Assembly: GCA_900541415.1 (NCBI GenBank)
Contig: UQJP01000013.1
Coordinates: 43,110-107,109 of the forward strand
From: an uncultured Odoribacter sp.
GTDB taxonomy: Bacteria > Bacteroidota > Bacteroidia > Bacteroidales > Marinifilaceae
Direction: 5' to 3'
DNA: 64,000 nucleotides
A program made the position numbers and the translations under genes. The notes beneath the pieces are model-generated. The model saw only the letters and a list, made by a program, of their open reading frames with translations, did not search any database and was not told the DNA's origin. Positions 18,692 through 27,070 of the stretch are shown piece by piece (position 1 is the first letter of the stretch; every line of letters begins with the position of its first letter).

Positions 18692-20845
18692 TTACTTCAA
18701 ATAATCGTCAAAATAATTCGTCACTTTCTGCATCAGATGTATCCGGTCTTTTCCCATCACATTATGCTGGGCGCAAGGATAAGGAAAATAATCTACCTGC
18801 ACATTATTTTTGATACACTCCCGGATAAAGCTCAGGCTATGTTCCCAAACCACGACATTATCGACAGCTCCCTGACAAATCAATAACTTCCCTTTCAGGT
18901 CTTTTGCCTTATGAATCAAACTCACTTTTTCATAACCTTCGGCATTCGTATGCGGAGAATCCATATAGCGTTCACCATACATAATTTCATACCATTTCCA
19001 ATCGATGACAGGTCCTCCGGCCACAGCCACCTTAAAGACTTCCGGGTGATTGGTAATCAGCGAAATAGTCATAAAACCACCGTAACTCCATCCGTGCACA
19101 CCGATGCGGTCGGCATCCACCCAAGGCTGGGATTTCAGGAACTTCACCCCTTCCATCTGGTCGGCCATTTCCGCCTGTCCACACTGCCCGTGGATCGCCT
19201 TTTCAAATGCTGCCCCCCGGTTCGAAGTCCCCCGGTTATCCATGACAAACACCACATATCCGTGCTGGGCCATATACATCTCCCAACGCCTTAACTCTCC
19301 CTGCCAGGTATTCTTCACCATTTGCGAATGCGGCCCCCCATAAACATAAACGATCACCGGATATTTTTTAGAGGCATCGAAATCCGCAGGTTTGATCAGG
19401 CGGTAATAATTATCAAACTTACCGTCGGCACTTTTCACCGTTCCCATCGTTATTTCACCGTAATTATAATCCTGATTCGGGTTTTCTGCCCGTAGCAATT
19501 CACGCACGGTTTTACCGTCGTTTTTCGCCAATTCGATGATCCGGGGCACATTCAGGCTGCTGTAATTATCTATAAAATATTTTTTATCCGCACTCATGCT
19601 CACCCCGTGCCAGCCTTCCCCTTTCGTCAGGCGCACTTTTTTACCCGATTTCAGATCTACCCGGAACAAATGATTTTCCACAGGACTGACTTCCGCCGAA
19701 GTATAGTAAACAAATTTACCGTCTTCCCCAACAAAAGCGACATCGGCTTCCACCTCCGTAATCCTTTTCAATATCTTCCCGCTATTGGCATCGCATAAAT
19801 AAAGATTAAAATAACCGTCCCGGTTATTGGTCCGGTAAATAAATTTAGAAGGATCGTTCTTTAAAAACACCACAGGGTCGAGAGGTTCGATATATCGGTC
19901 GTTCTTTTCTTCCAGCAACGTTTTTACAAAAGCCCCGGTTTTCGCACAATACTGATTCAGCCGCATATACTTCTGTGCCCGGTCAAGCACCTGTACATAA
20001 ATAAAATCGGAAGCAGGCGACCAGGCTATATTCGTCAGGTATTGTTCCCGGCCAAAATCCGTGACATCCAGAAACACCGTCTGTGCCGAAGCCAGATCAT
20101 ATATTCCCAGGCTAACCTGCTCGGACTTCATTCCTGCCATCGGATATTTGATCTCATTCAAAGAACCTGTCCGGGTGGTAATATCCAATAAGGGAAAAGT
20201 TCCGACTTCGCTTTCATCCTTCCGGTAGAATGCCAGCCGTTTTCCATCGGGCGACCAGAAAATTCCTCCCTGGATACCAAATTCACTGCGGCTCACCGTT
20301 TGCCCGTTCACAATATTCTTATCCGGGTCTTTTGTCACGGCAAATTCATTGCTATTGGCATCCACATAATATAAATTATTATCCTTCGTATAGGCTATGG
20401 CATCCGTAGCAGGCGTCACATTTTGTGCGCCTTTCGGCAAAGCGAACACCCGGTTGAGCTTTTTTCCGGGCACATCAACCTCATAGCATTTCCCCTGCCG
20501 CGTCACCACCAAAGTTTGCGCGTCCTTCCACCGATATTGCGGCCAACCTTTCAAATCCGCCCCGATCACACGGTTTAACTCGTCTACACTCATTAACACC
20601 TTTTTCTCCCCACTCTGGGCTTCTTCTCCCCACAAATCCAAACCTTCCGTCCAGGTTAATACCGGCAGGTTGCCCTGCCACTGTAAATAACGGTTTTTGG
20701 GAAATAAATGATACCCCAAAACAGCCTCCTCCATCGTCAGCATTTTTTTACCGGAACTTTTCCCCGGCATTTCTTCCGGAACATTCCCGGCAACCAGATT
20801 CATCATAACTCCTGCCCCTATTAAGGTCAATAATATACGTTTCAT
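18692..20845 (-). CDS. Dipeptidyl peptidase IV-type S9 family serine peptidase
   Basis: A 717-residue periplasmic or surface exopeptidase that releases N-terminal dipeptides, usually X-Pro. The start at 20845 is chosen because MKRILLTLIGAGVMMNLVAG forms a signal peptide; the frame extends 53 codons upstream without homology-like content. An eight-bladed propeller (about 60-480) precedes the alpha/beta-hydrolase domain. Catalytic Ser is near 587 in HGWSYGG, the Asp follows in GAVDNVV and the His in AQHNVMGKDR. It supports peptide use by an amino-acid-fermenting gut organism. The -7 element at 21002-21009 gives a leader of ~150 bases. Confidence 0.92.
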   Translation of the reverse strand: MKRILLTLIGAGVMMNLVAGNVPEEMPGKSSGKKMLTMEEAVLGYHLFPKNRYLQWQGNLPVLTWTEGLDLWGEEAQSGEKKVLMSVDELNRVIGADLKGWPQYRWKDAQTLVVTRQGKCYEVDVPGKKLNRVFALPKGAQNVTPATDAIAYTKDNNLYYVDANSNEFAVTKDPDKNIVNGQTVSRSEFGIQGGIFWSPDGKRLAFYRKDESEVGTFPLLDITTRTGSLNEIKYPMAGMKSEQVSLGIYDLASAQTVFLDVTDFGREQYLTNIAWSPASDFIYVQVLDRAQKYMRLNQYCAKTGAFVKTLLEEKNDRYIEPLDPVVFLKNDPSKFIYRTNNRDGYFNLYLCDANSGKILKRITEVEADVAFVGEDGKFVYYTSAEVSPVENHLFRVDLKSGKKVRLTKGEGWHGVSMSADKKYFIDNYSSLNVPRIIELAKNDGKTVRELLRAENPNQDYNYGEITMGTVKSADGKFDNYYRLIKPADFDASKKYPVIVYVYGGPHSQMVKNTWQGELRRWEMYMAQHGYVVFVMDNRGTSNRGAAFEKAIHGQCGQAEMADQMEGVKFLKSQPWVDADRIGVHGWSYGGFMTISLITNHPEVFKVAVAGGPVIDWKWYEIMYGERYMDSPHTNAEGYEKVSLIHKAKDLKGKLLICQGAVDNVVVWEHSLSFIRECIKNNVQVDYFPYPCAQHNVMGKDRIHLMQKVTNYFDDYLK

Positions 20846-21001
20846 TCTATCTGAATTAAAATTTATGACATCCTTCTTTTCATCCATTTCCTTGCCCCAA
20901 CACCCAAAACAAACCGCACAAAACGGAAAACAACCAAACTTCTCATTATTTATCAGACTGTTAGCCTCTCTCACATCCTGATCATCCCCCACGAAAGGAA
21001 A

Positions 21002-21009
21002 CAAAGATA
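21002..21009 (-). promoter_or_regulatory. -7 element for the S9 peptidase gene
   Basis: On the minus strand this reads TATCTTTG. Its position supports the downstream start at 20845, because the alternative start at 21004 would overlap the promoter itself. Confidence 0.5.
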
Positions 21010-21107
21010 ATACTTTATCATAAAATGAAAAAAACTAATCCCACATCCGGAAAACAGAATCTTCAGGGGATCTTTTCAATAATTCTTTATGGTTTTCCCT
21101 TTTTTAC

Positions 21108-21115
21108 TACTTTTG
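21108..21115 (+). promoter_or_regulatory. -7 element for udk
   Basis: TACTTTTG matches TAnnTTTG and lies 25 bases before the udk ATG. Confidence 0.5.
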
Positions 21116-21140
21116 TATCCCGAATCAATCATCAAAACGC

Positions 21141-21758
21141 ATGGATACAACAATTATCGGAGTAGCTGGTGGTACAGCATCGGGAAAATCGACCCTGGTA
21201 AAAAAACTGCAGGAAACTTTCAAAGGGGAGAGCGTTATCACCATTTGCCACGACTACTATTATAAGGCACACGACGAACTGCCTTATGAAGAACGGACGA
21301 AACTAAACTACGACCATCCGAACGCTTTCGATACCGACATGATGATCGACGATATTGTTGCCCTGAAAGAAGGGCATTCCGTGCACTGTCCCGTATATTC
21401 ATTTGTCAATCACAACCGGACGGATAAAACCCTTAAAGTAGATCCGGCCCAGGTCATTATCATCGACGGGATTTTAATCCTTGAAAACAAACAACTGCGC
21501 GACCTGATGGATGTTAAAGTATACGTAGATACGGATGCCGATGTACGCCTCGGACGGCGTTTATTGAGAGATGTGCAGGAACGCGGCAGAAGCATAGAAT
21601 CGGTACTCACCCAATATTTCTGCACGGTGAAACCCATGCACGACGAATTTGTAGAGCCTTCCAAACGCTATGCCGACATCATCATTCCGGAAGGAGGCTT
21701 CAATTCGGTGGCCCTCAGTATTCTGATTCAAAACATCAAATCGATGATAGAAAGATAA
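21141..21758 (+). CDS. udk: Uridine kinase
   Basis: A 205-residue nucleoside kinase that phosphorylates uridine and cytidine in pyrimidine salvage. The P-loop is GGTASGKS at residues 10-17. Other marks are CHDYYYK, the YDHPNAFD substrate loop, PVYSFVNHNRT and the lid arginines in RLGRRLLRDVQERGRS. Length matches the family. It is a single gene facing the VanX-like dipeptidase, whose stop lies 6 bases away. Confidence 0.95.
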   Translation: MDTTIIGVAGGTASGKSTLVKKLQETFKGESVITICHDYYYKAHDELPYEERTKLNYDHPNAFDTDMMIDDIVALKEGHSVHCPVYSFVNHNRTDKTLKVDPAQVIIIDGILILENKQLRDLMDVKVYVDTDADVRLGRRLLRDVQERGRSIESVLTQYFCTVKPMHDEFVEPSKRYADIIIPEGGFNSVALSILIQNIKSMIER

Positions 21759-21764
21759 GTAAAG

Positions 21765-22562
21765 CTAAAAGATCACTTTCAGATTTTTCTTTGCTTCTTC
21801 TCTGGACATTAAATTAAAATGCCACCATTCGCTATGGAGATAGCGAAACCCGGCCTCTTTCATCACCTGTCTCAACAGCCTCCGGTTTTCTAACACGGAA
21901 AGAGTTATCCGACCCTGTTCCCATAACATTTCTTCCCGGTCAGGACGGGCTTCATCTCCGAAATAATCCACAGGACTTCCCATTTCCACGGTTTGTCCCT
22001 CCTGATCGATCAGGGATACATCCACGGCAGCACCATAATTATGCAACCCACCGCCGCGGGCCGGATTACTCACATATACCTGTTTGTCTGTTCCCTTCAC
22101 TTCATCCCACATCACCTGTTGCACAGACATAGGGCGTGTTGCATCGTAAATAATCAAACTCCAATGTGGTTTAACAGCTTTCAGGCGGCGTTGTGCATCG
22201 GCCACCCGGCGGGCTGTTTCAGGCAATAGAAAGGCTTTCCGCAGATCGGTATATAAAACTTGCCCGGTAAAATTCTCTGCCGTGGCATACATCAAACAAA
22301 CTTCGATAGAAGGATCGATCTCAGCAATATCCACCAATCCGGCCGCCCTCAATTGTTTTTCAGTCTTCGTATCCGGAAACAACCGGAACATAACTGAATC
22401 GGATAACGTCCGTGCCATCCCGGAATAAGCAAAATTTTCCTCCGGCACCACAAAGGTATACTCCTGCACCACCTGTTGTTTGCCCGGCTGACGTCCGCAA
22501 CCCATAAAAACAACACCCCCCAACATTCCCCACCACAACAACCGGATTCTTCTCATACGCAC
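21765..22562 (-). CDS. VanX/DdpX-type D-alanyl-D-alanine dipeptidase lipoprotein
   Basis: A 265-residue M15D zinc dipeptidase. The N-terminus is a lipoprotein signal with Cys22 (FMGC). Zinc ligands fit VanX: H174 and D181 in HNYGAAVD, and H248 in EWWH with catalytic E245. The upstream Arg in DATRP matches the substrate-binding arginine. Such enzymes cleave D-Ala-D-Ala, here probably in the periplasm for cell-wall recycling. No vanH, vanA or vanS gene is nearby, so this is not a vancomycin resistance cluster. It is 6 bases downstream of the acyltransferase gene and probably shares its transcript. Confidence 0.88.
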   Translation of the reverse strand: MRMRRIRLLWWGMLGGVVFMGCGRQPGKQQVVQEYTFVVPEENFAYSGMARTLSDSVMFRLFPDTKTEKQLRAAGLVDIAEIDPSIEVCLMYATAENFTGQVLYTDLRKAFLLPETARRVADAQRRLKAVKPHWSLIIYDATRPMSVQQVMWDEVKGTDKQVYVSNPARGGGLHNYGAAVDVSLIDQEGQTVEMGSPVDYFGDEARPDREEMLWEQGRITLSVLENRRLLRQVMKEAGFRYLHSEWWHFNLMSREEAKKNLKVIF

Positions 22563-22568
22563 GGAATT

Positions 22569-23141
22569 TCAGGATTTAGGCTCATCGGCCTCTTTTTCGC
22601 CACATGAAAAATTTTCCGGGAATCTCGGATTTGCGTCCTTATAAGTACTCATGATATATTCCAGGTCGGCATCGACATCATCGGTCGGCCAAAACAAAGG
22701 TCCGACCTCGCAAAACTTCCCTTTATAATCGATCCGTCCCAGATACACCGGAATACCTGCCGCCTTAGCAATCACCAGGAAACCCTTTTTCCATTTCTTA
22801 CGCCTTCTCCGGCTACCTTCGGGGGTGATACAAAGATACATAGAGTCGCGCTTTTTAAATTCCTCCACCAGATGGTCAACCAACTGGCTATCCCGTTTCC
22901 CCCGATCCACCGGAATCACCCGTAAAGCTCTCAAAATCATTCCTAAAGGAAAGAAAAAGAACTCTTTCTTCATTAAAATAAAAGCCGGAATATTTTGGCT
23001 CAAAAAAGCAAGCTCCCCCCACACAAAATCCCAATTGGAAGTATGCGGCACTGAAATAATAACAGCCTTTTTCTCCTCAGGCAATTCTCCCTTATAATGC
23101 CAGCCGCCGAGCCACATCAAAAATCTCGCAAAATATTTCAT
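22569..23141 (-). CDS. PlsC-like 1-acyl-sn-glycerol-3-phosphate acyltransferase family protein
   Basis: A 190-residue acyltransferase with the HX4D catalytic motif as H33-TSNW-D38 and the second block TPEGSRRR near residue 110. There is no long membrane helix beyond a hydrophobic N-terminal stretch. The short form with HTSNWD resembles the subgroup annotated as glycerol acyltransferase in Bacteroidetes. The acyl acceptor (lysophosphatidate, ornithine lipid or other) cannot be told. A minus-strand -7 element (TAATTTTG) at 23233-23240 lies 92 bases upstream. Confidence 0.82.
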   Translation of the reverse strand: MKYFARFLMWLGGWHYKGELPEEKKAVIISVPHTSNWDFVWGELAFLSQNIPAFILMKKEFFFFPLGMILRALRVIPVDRGKRDSQLVDHLVEEFKKRDSMYLCITPEGSRRRRKKWKKGFLVIAKAAGIPVYLGRIDYKGKFCEVGPLFWPTDDVDADLEYIMSTYKDANPRFPENFSCGEKEADEPKS

Positions 23142-23262
23142 ATCTTTTGTTTTATAAAATCAAACCTTAAAAATCCCTCAACACCACAAGCAACCGATCT
23201 TTTCAACAACAGTCACTTACCACTATTTTCGACAAAATTAGCACAAATCGGGCAAAAACATC

Positions 23263-23290
23263 TTGAATAATCAAAAATTACTTATTTTTG
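23263..23290 (+). promoter_or_regulatory. Promoter of the propeller protein gene
   Basis: TATTTTTG at 23283-23290 is the -7 element and TTG at 23263-23265 the -33 element, 17 bases apart. It shows that the upstream TTG start at 23263 is not used and supports the ATG at 23314. Confidence 0.6.
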
Positions 23291-23313
23291 TCTGTAAAGT
23301 TAAGAACACATCT

Positions 23314-24840
23314 ATGAAAAAGTTATTATTATCTATTGCACTATGTTCCTGTGCAGCCTTTACCTTTGCTCAGGACGGTAAGACCTTCATATTAAGTAAC
23401 AACCTGCCGGTAGGGCAAAACCTGAAAAATAACGCCTCCATCGAAGGAACGAGTTATGTTTTTGAAAGCCCGGTAAACAGCCTTAGCATCGATACGAAAA
23501 ATCAAACGGCTTTGGTCTTGCTACAACACAAATCCAACTACTTTAACAAAGGCATCCTGTTAAATTATAACCTGGAAAAAAAAGAAGCCATTTGGGAAAA
23601 ACCCGTTAATCTGAACAAAGAAAAAATCAGCCTTATTCCCGGACTGGCCATCGTTAAGGGCAGTAAACAATCCACAGCCCTGAATCCGGCAGACGGAGCA
23701 CCATCCTGGGAAACGACAACCGATTTCTTCTACACAGACCTTGAAGCCCAAATCGGAATCGGATTTCCGCAAAAAAAATTCACCGTATCCAATGAACTGA
23801 ACGGCATCAACCTGCTGAACGGCGAAATATTATGGAACCGCAAATTCAACCATCAATTCGGAATCAACAGTGTTACTCCGCTCGGCAAAGAAACCGTGCT
23901 TATCGTTACGGATAAAATATACGCCCTCAACCTCAAAGATAATTCAGGCTGGGACTATTCCATCAACTCGGGCACAACTACCCTTCCGGAAACAATAAAC
24001 CTAAAAATCGACAATAAATACATTGAAGATACGGATTACAATTCCCTGCAAGACGGAAAAACGGTTTGCGGTTTAGTATCCGACCCGCTTATTCAGGATA
24101 ACAAAATATATATCGCCAGCGAAGATCAGGTGACCTGTCTGTCGGAAGACGGAAAAGTTCTTTGGAAAACCCCGCTTCAGGAAAAACTCACCAGCCGCCT
24201 GCGTATCTTCGCGGACAAAGGTGTTCTCTATGTCATCAATACAGGATATGCCTATTTCGATGGTAAAAAAATTCAATACGGGATGCCGTTTGTCGCTGCT
24301 TTCAAACAAGACAACGGTGAACAAATCTATCAAACCAACCTCGAAAAAGGATTTATCGTAGATTATCAGGCTACGGGTGACAAACTTTATCTCTTACAGC
24401 CTCTTCGCATGGCAACAGTGGATTTGGTTTCCGGAAAACTACTTTCCAGAGAATTGCTGGAAGTTCCTGACCGTGTAGAAATGGTTGCCTTTCCGCATAC
24501 CGGATTCTATGAAGCCGGAGAAAACAACGTCTACAAACCGCTTATCTCCGATAACAACCGCCTGTACATGATCAATGAGCGCGGTAAAATGGTTAGCTAT
24601 GAATTGGCTACCAAAACATTCACTCCGGTAGCTCCGGAAAAACTTTTCCGGGAATCGTTCCGCACGGATGATTTCGTATGTATCAGCCAAAACAAAAATT
24701 CAATCCTTCTCGACAACAGCGGACAAGCCATCGCGCGACTGCAATTGGGAGCCGGAAGTTTTGCCGATGCCAACCGGATTTATTTTGTAACGGAAAACAT
24801 ACTCTATACGGTGAATATAGATGCTATCAAAGGAAAATAA
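23314..24840 (+). CDS. Secreted PQQ-like beta-propeller repeat protein
   Basis: A 508-residue protein starting at MKKLLLSIALCSCAAFTFAQ, a signal peptide. The rest shows repeats of short strands with patterns such as KIYIASEDQVTCLSEDGKVLWKTPL, typical of PQQ-enzyme-like or quinoprotein-type propellers. The residues that bind PQQ in real dehydrogenases are not evident, so it is probably a structural or binding propeller. It has its own promoter, and the rplU promoter follows directly after its stop. Function unknown. Confidence 0.75.
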   Translation: MKKLLLSIALCSCAAFTFAQDGKTFILSNNLPVGQNLKNNASIEGTSYVFESPVNSLSIDTKNQTALVLLQHKSNYFNKGILLNYNLEKKEAIWEKPVNLNKEKISLIPGLAIVKGSKQSTALNPADGAPSWETTTDFFYTDLEAQIGIGFPQKKFTVSNELNGINLLNGEILWNRKFNHQFGINSVTPLGKETVLIVTDKIYALNLKDNSGWDYSINSGTTTLPETINLKIDNKYIEDTDYNSLQDGKTVCGLVSDPLIQDNKIYIASEDQVTCLSEDGKVLWKTPLQEKLTSRLRIFADKGVLYVINTGYAYFDGKKIQYGMPFVAAFKQDNGEQIYQTNLEKGFIVDYQATGDKLYLLQPLRMATVDLVSGKLLSRELLEVPDRVEMVAFPHTGFYEAGENNVYKPLISDNNRLYMINERGKMVSYELATKTFTPVAPEKLFRESFRTDDFVCISQNKNSILLDNSGQAIARLQLGAGSFADANRIYFVTENILYTVNIDAIKGK

Positions 24841-24855
24841 ATTAACCTATATATT

Positions 24856-24884
24856 TTGCGTTTAAAAAATATATATTACCTTTG
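24856..24884 (+). promoter_or_regulatory. Promoter of rplU-rpmA
   Basis: TTG at 24856-24858 and TACCTTTG at 24877-24884 form a complete -33/-7 pair with 18 bases between. Confidence 0.7.
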
Positions 24885-24964
24885 CACGACGAAAAAATTT
24901 ATCCTCAGGGGTACAATAAGTGGAAAAACTCCCACCCCGTGGTCTAACATTAAAACAATAAAAC
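24885..24964 (+). promoter_or_regulatory. rplU 5' leader with short complementary arms
   Basis: The ~80-base leader contains GGGGT, GTGG, CCAC and ACCCC blocks that can form small alternative hairpins upstream of the L21 start. Ribosomal protein leaders often bind their own product, so an autoregulatory element is possible. I cannot match it to a known family. Confidence 0.3.
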
Positions 24965-25276
24965 ATGTACGCTATTGTTGAAATTGCAGGACAGCAGTTT
25001 AAAGTTGAGAAAGACAAAAAAGTGTTTGTTCACAGATTAGCAGCCGAAGAAGGTGCACAAGTAGAATTTGACAACATTCTTCTCGTTGATAACGACGGAA
25101 ATGTGAAAATCGGTACACCGAAATTAGAAGGCGCTAAAGTTACTGCTAAAGTATTGGCACACGTAAGAGCCGACAAAGTGATTATCTTCAAAAAGAAAAG
25201 AAGAAAAACTTTTGAAAGAAAGAACGGTCATCGTCAGTGCATGACTCAGATTCAAATTGAATCTATCAACGCTTAA
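24965..25276 (+). CDS. rplU: 50S ribosomal protein L21
   Basis: A 103-residue ribosomal protein of normal length. It begins MYAIVEIAGQQFKVE and ends with the RRKTFERKNGHRQ rRNA-binding segment. L27 follows 35 bases later, the usual bacterial pairing. Confidence 0.98.
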   Translation: MYAIVEIAGQQFKVEKDKKVFVHRLAAEEGAQVEFDNILLVDNDGNVKIGTPKLEGAKVTAKVLAHVRADKVIIFKKKRRKTFERKNGHRQCMTQIQIESINA

Positions 25277-25311
25277 TTTATTATTGGTAACTTCTAAATT
25301 TTTTATACGAT

Positions 25312-25572
25312 ATGGCACACAAGAAAGGGGTCGGAAGTTCAAAGAACGGCCGTGAATCAGAAAGCAAACGATTAGGAGTAAAAATCTGGGGTGGACAATT
25401 TGCGAAAGCAGGTAATATCCTGGTTCGTCAAAGAGGTACAGTACACAATCCGGGCGAAAATGTAGGTATCGGTAAAGATCATACTTTATTCGCACTGGTA
25501 GACGGAACTGTTGTTTTCCAGAAAAAGAAAAACAACAAATCGTATGTTTCAGTTGAAGCTATTGCAGAATAA
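25312..25572 (+). CDS. rpmA: 50S ribosomal protein L27
   Basis: An 86-residue protein that begins MAHKKGVGSSKNGRES, with the flexible N-terminus that reaches the peptidyl-transferase centre. GQFAKAGNILVRQRGT is the core signature. The N-terminus lacks the cleaved extension seen in Firmicutes. A strong terminator follows at 25594. Confidence 0.98.
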   Translation: MAHKKGVGSSKNGRESESKRLGVKIWGGQFAKAGNILVRQRGTVHNPGENVGIGKDHTLFALVDGTVVFQKKKNNKSYVSVEAIAE

Positions 25573-25593
25573 ACTGAAAAGTAATGAGATATT

Positions 25594-25629
25594 AAACTCC
25601 TGTGTTCTGTGGAATACAGGAGTTTTTTT
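25594..25629 (+). terminator. Terminator of rplU-rpmA
   Basis: A 10-bp stem (25594-25603 with 25616-25625), a 12-base loop and a run of seven T. Confidence 0.9.
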
Positions 25630-25675
25630 ATAATTTTACGCCGTAAATAATTGATGATTATAAAATCAAACTATC

Positions 25676-26950
25676 ATGTTGAATCTGAAATTTATCCAGG
25701 AAAACAAAGAAACGGTTATCGAACGGCTGGCGGTGAAAAACTTCGATGCCAGAGAAGCTGTTGAAAAGATTATATCTCTCGACGAACAACGCAAATCCTT
25801 ACAGCAGGAAGCCGAATCCAAACAAGCACAAATGAATACGATCGCCAAACAGATCGGAACATTGATTCAATCGGGAAAAAAGGAAGAAGCGGAAAAAGCA
25901 CGTCAGGAAACCACAGAATTAAAAAATTCAATCGCAGACCTGAACAACCGCCGTACAGAAGTCGGCAACGAATTAACCGCCATATTGCTTCGTTTACCGA
26001 ACTTGCCCCATGCTTCCGTGGCTAAAGGAAAATCAGAAGCCGACAACGTGATTGTTAAAATCGTCGACACGATTCCTCAAAAACACGAAAACGATATTCC
26101 CCATTGGGAATTGGCGAAAAAATACGACCTCATCGATTTTGAAACAGGCGTAAAAATCACCGGAGCAGGTTTCCCGCTTTACAAAGGATTGGGAGCACGC
26201 CTGCAACGCGCCCTAATCAACTTCTTCCTCGACGAAAACATAAAAGCCGGTTACCAGGAAGTGCAACCGCCTTTAATGGTGAATGCCGATTCCGGTTACG
26301 GAACAGGACAATTGCCCGACAAAGACGGACAGATGTACTATGTAAACGAGGACAACCTTTACCTGATCCCCACGGCAGAAGTTCCGGTAACGAATATCTA
26401 CCGGGATGTTATTCTCGACGGCGAACAATTGCCTGTGAAAAATACGGCATATTCCGCCTGCTTCCGCCGTGAAGCGGGTTCATACGGTAAAGATGTCAGA
26501 GGACTGAATCGTCTGCACCAATTCGATAAAGTGGAAATCGTACAAATCACCAAACCGGAATGGTCTTACGAAGCATTGGACGGCATGGTAAAACACGTAG
26601 AAGGCCTGCTCATAAAATTAGGTCTTCCCTACCGGATTGTACGTTTGTGCGGCGGTGACATCAGTTTCACCTCTGCCCTGACCTACGACTTTGAAGTATA
26701 TTCCAAAGCTCAGGACAAATGGCTGGAAGTCAGTTCTGTTTCCAATTTTGAAGATTTCCAGGCAAACCGCTTGAAACTACGTTTCAAAAACAAAGGCGAC
26801 AAGAAAACAATCACGGCCCACACCCTAAACGGAAGTTCACTCGCACTGCCGCGTATTGTGGCTGCCCTGCTGGAAAACAACCAATGCGCCGAAGGCATCC
26901 GTTTACCGCAAGTGTTACAGTCATTCATGGGAACCGACCTGATCAAATAA
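25676..26950 (+). CDS. serS: Seryl-tRNA synthetase
   Basis: A 424-residue class II synthetase that charges tRNA-Ser (and tRNA-Sec where present). The N-terminal ~100 residues form the long coiled-coil arm that grips the tRNA variable loop. The catalytic core shows motif 1 (GAGFPLYKGLGARL), motif 2 (ACFRREAGSYGKDVRGLNRLHQF) and motif 3 (NGSSLALPRIVAALLEN). It is monocistronic, with a terminator just after it. Confidence 0.98.
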   Translation: MLNLKFIQENKETVIERLAVKNFDAREAVEKIISLDEQRKSLQQEAESKQAQMNTIAKQIGTLIQSGKKEEAEKARQETTELKNSIADLNNRRTEVGNELTAILLRLPNLPHASVAKGKSEADNVIVKIVDTIPQKHENDIPHWELAKKYDLIDFETGVKITGAGFPLYKGLGARLQRALINFFLDENIKAGYQEVQPPLMVNADSGYGTGQLPDKDGQMYYVNEDNLYLIPTAEVPVTNIYRDVILDGEQLPVKNTAYSACFRREAGSYGKDVRGLNRLHQFDKVEIVQITKPEWSYEALDGMVKHVEGLLIKLGLPYRIVRLCGGDISFTSALTYDFEVYSKAQDKWLEVSSVSNFEDFQANRLKLRFKNKGDKKTITAHTLNGSSLALPRIVAALLENNQCAEGIRLPQVLQSFMGTDLIK

Positions 26951-26979
26951 AAATCCCGGATTCCCCGCACATAAATCAG

Positions 26980-27012
26980 AGAAGGTAAAAGCTATGGCTT
27001 TTACCTTCTTTC
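26980..27012 (+). terminator. Terminator of serS
   Basis: A perfect 13-bp stem with loop TATG (26980-26992 with 26997-27009), followed by a T-rich stretch. Confidence 0.85.
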
Positions 27013-27017
27013 ATTTC

Positions 27018-27047
27018 TTGAAATTGGCATGAAAAAGCGTATATTTG
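27018..27047 (+). promoter_or_regulatory. Promoter of the TPR protein gene
   Basis: TTG at 27018-27020 and TATATTTG at 27040-27047 are separated by 19 bases. Because the -7 element lies inside a longer upstream reading frame, it fixes the translation start at 27071. Confidence 0.7.
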
Positions 27048-27070
27048 CAAACAGTACAGCAAATTGCAAC

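Noticed and set aside
21765..22562. VanX-like gene considered as part of a vancomycin resistance operon
   Set aside because: No ligase, dehydrogenase or two-component genes nearby; a housekeeping dipeptidase is simpler.
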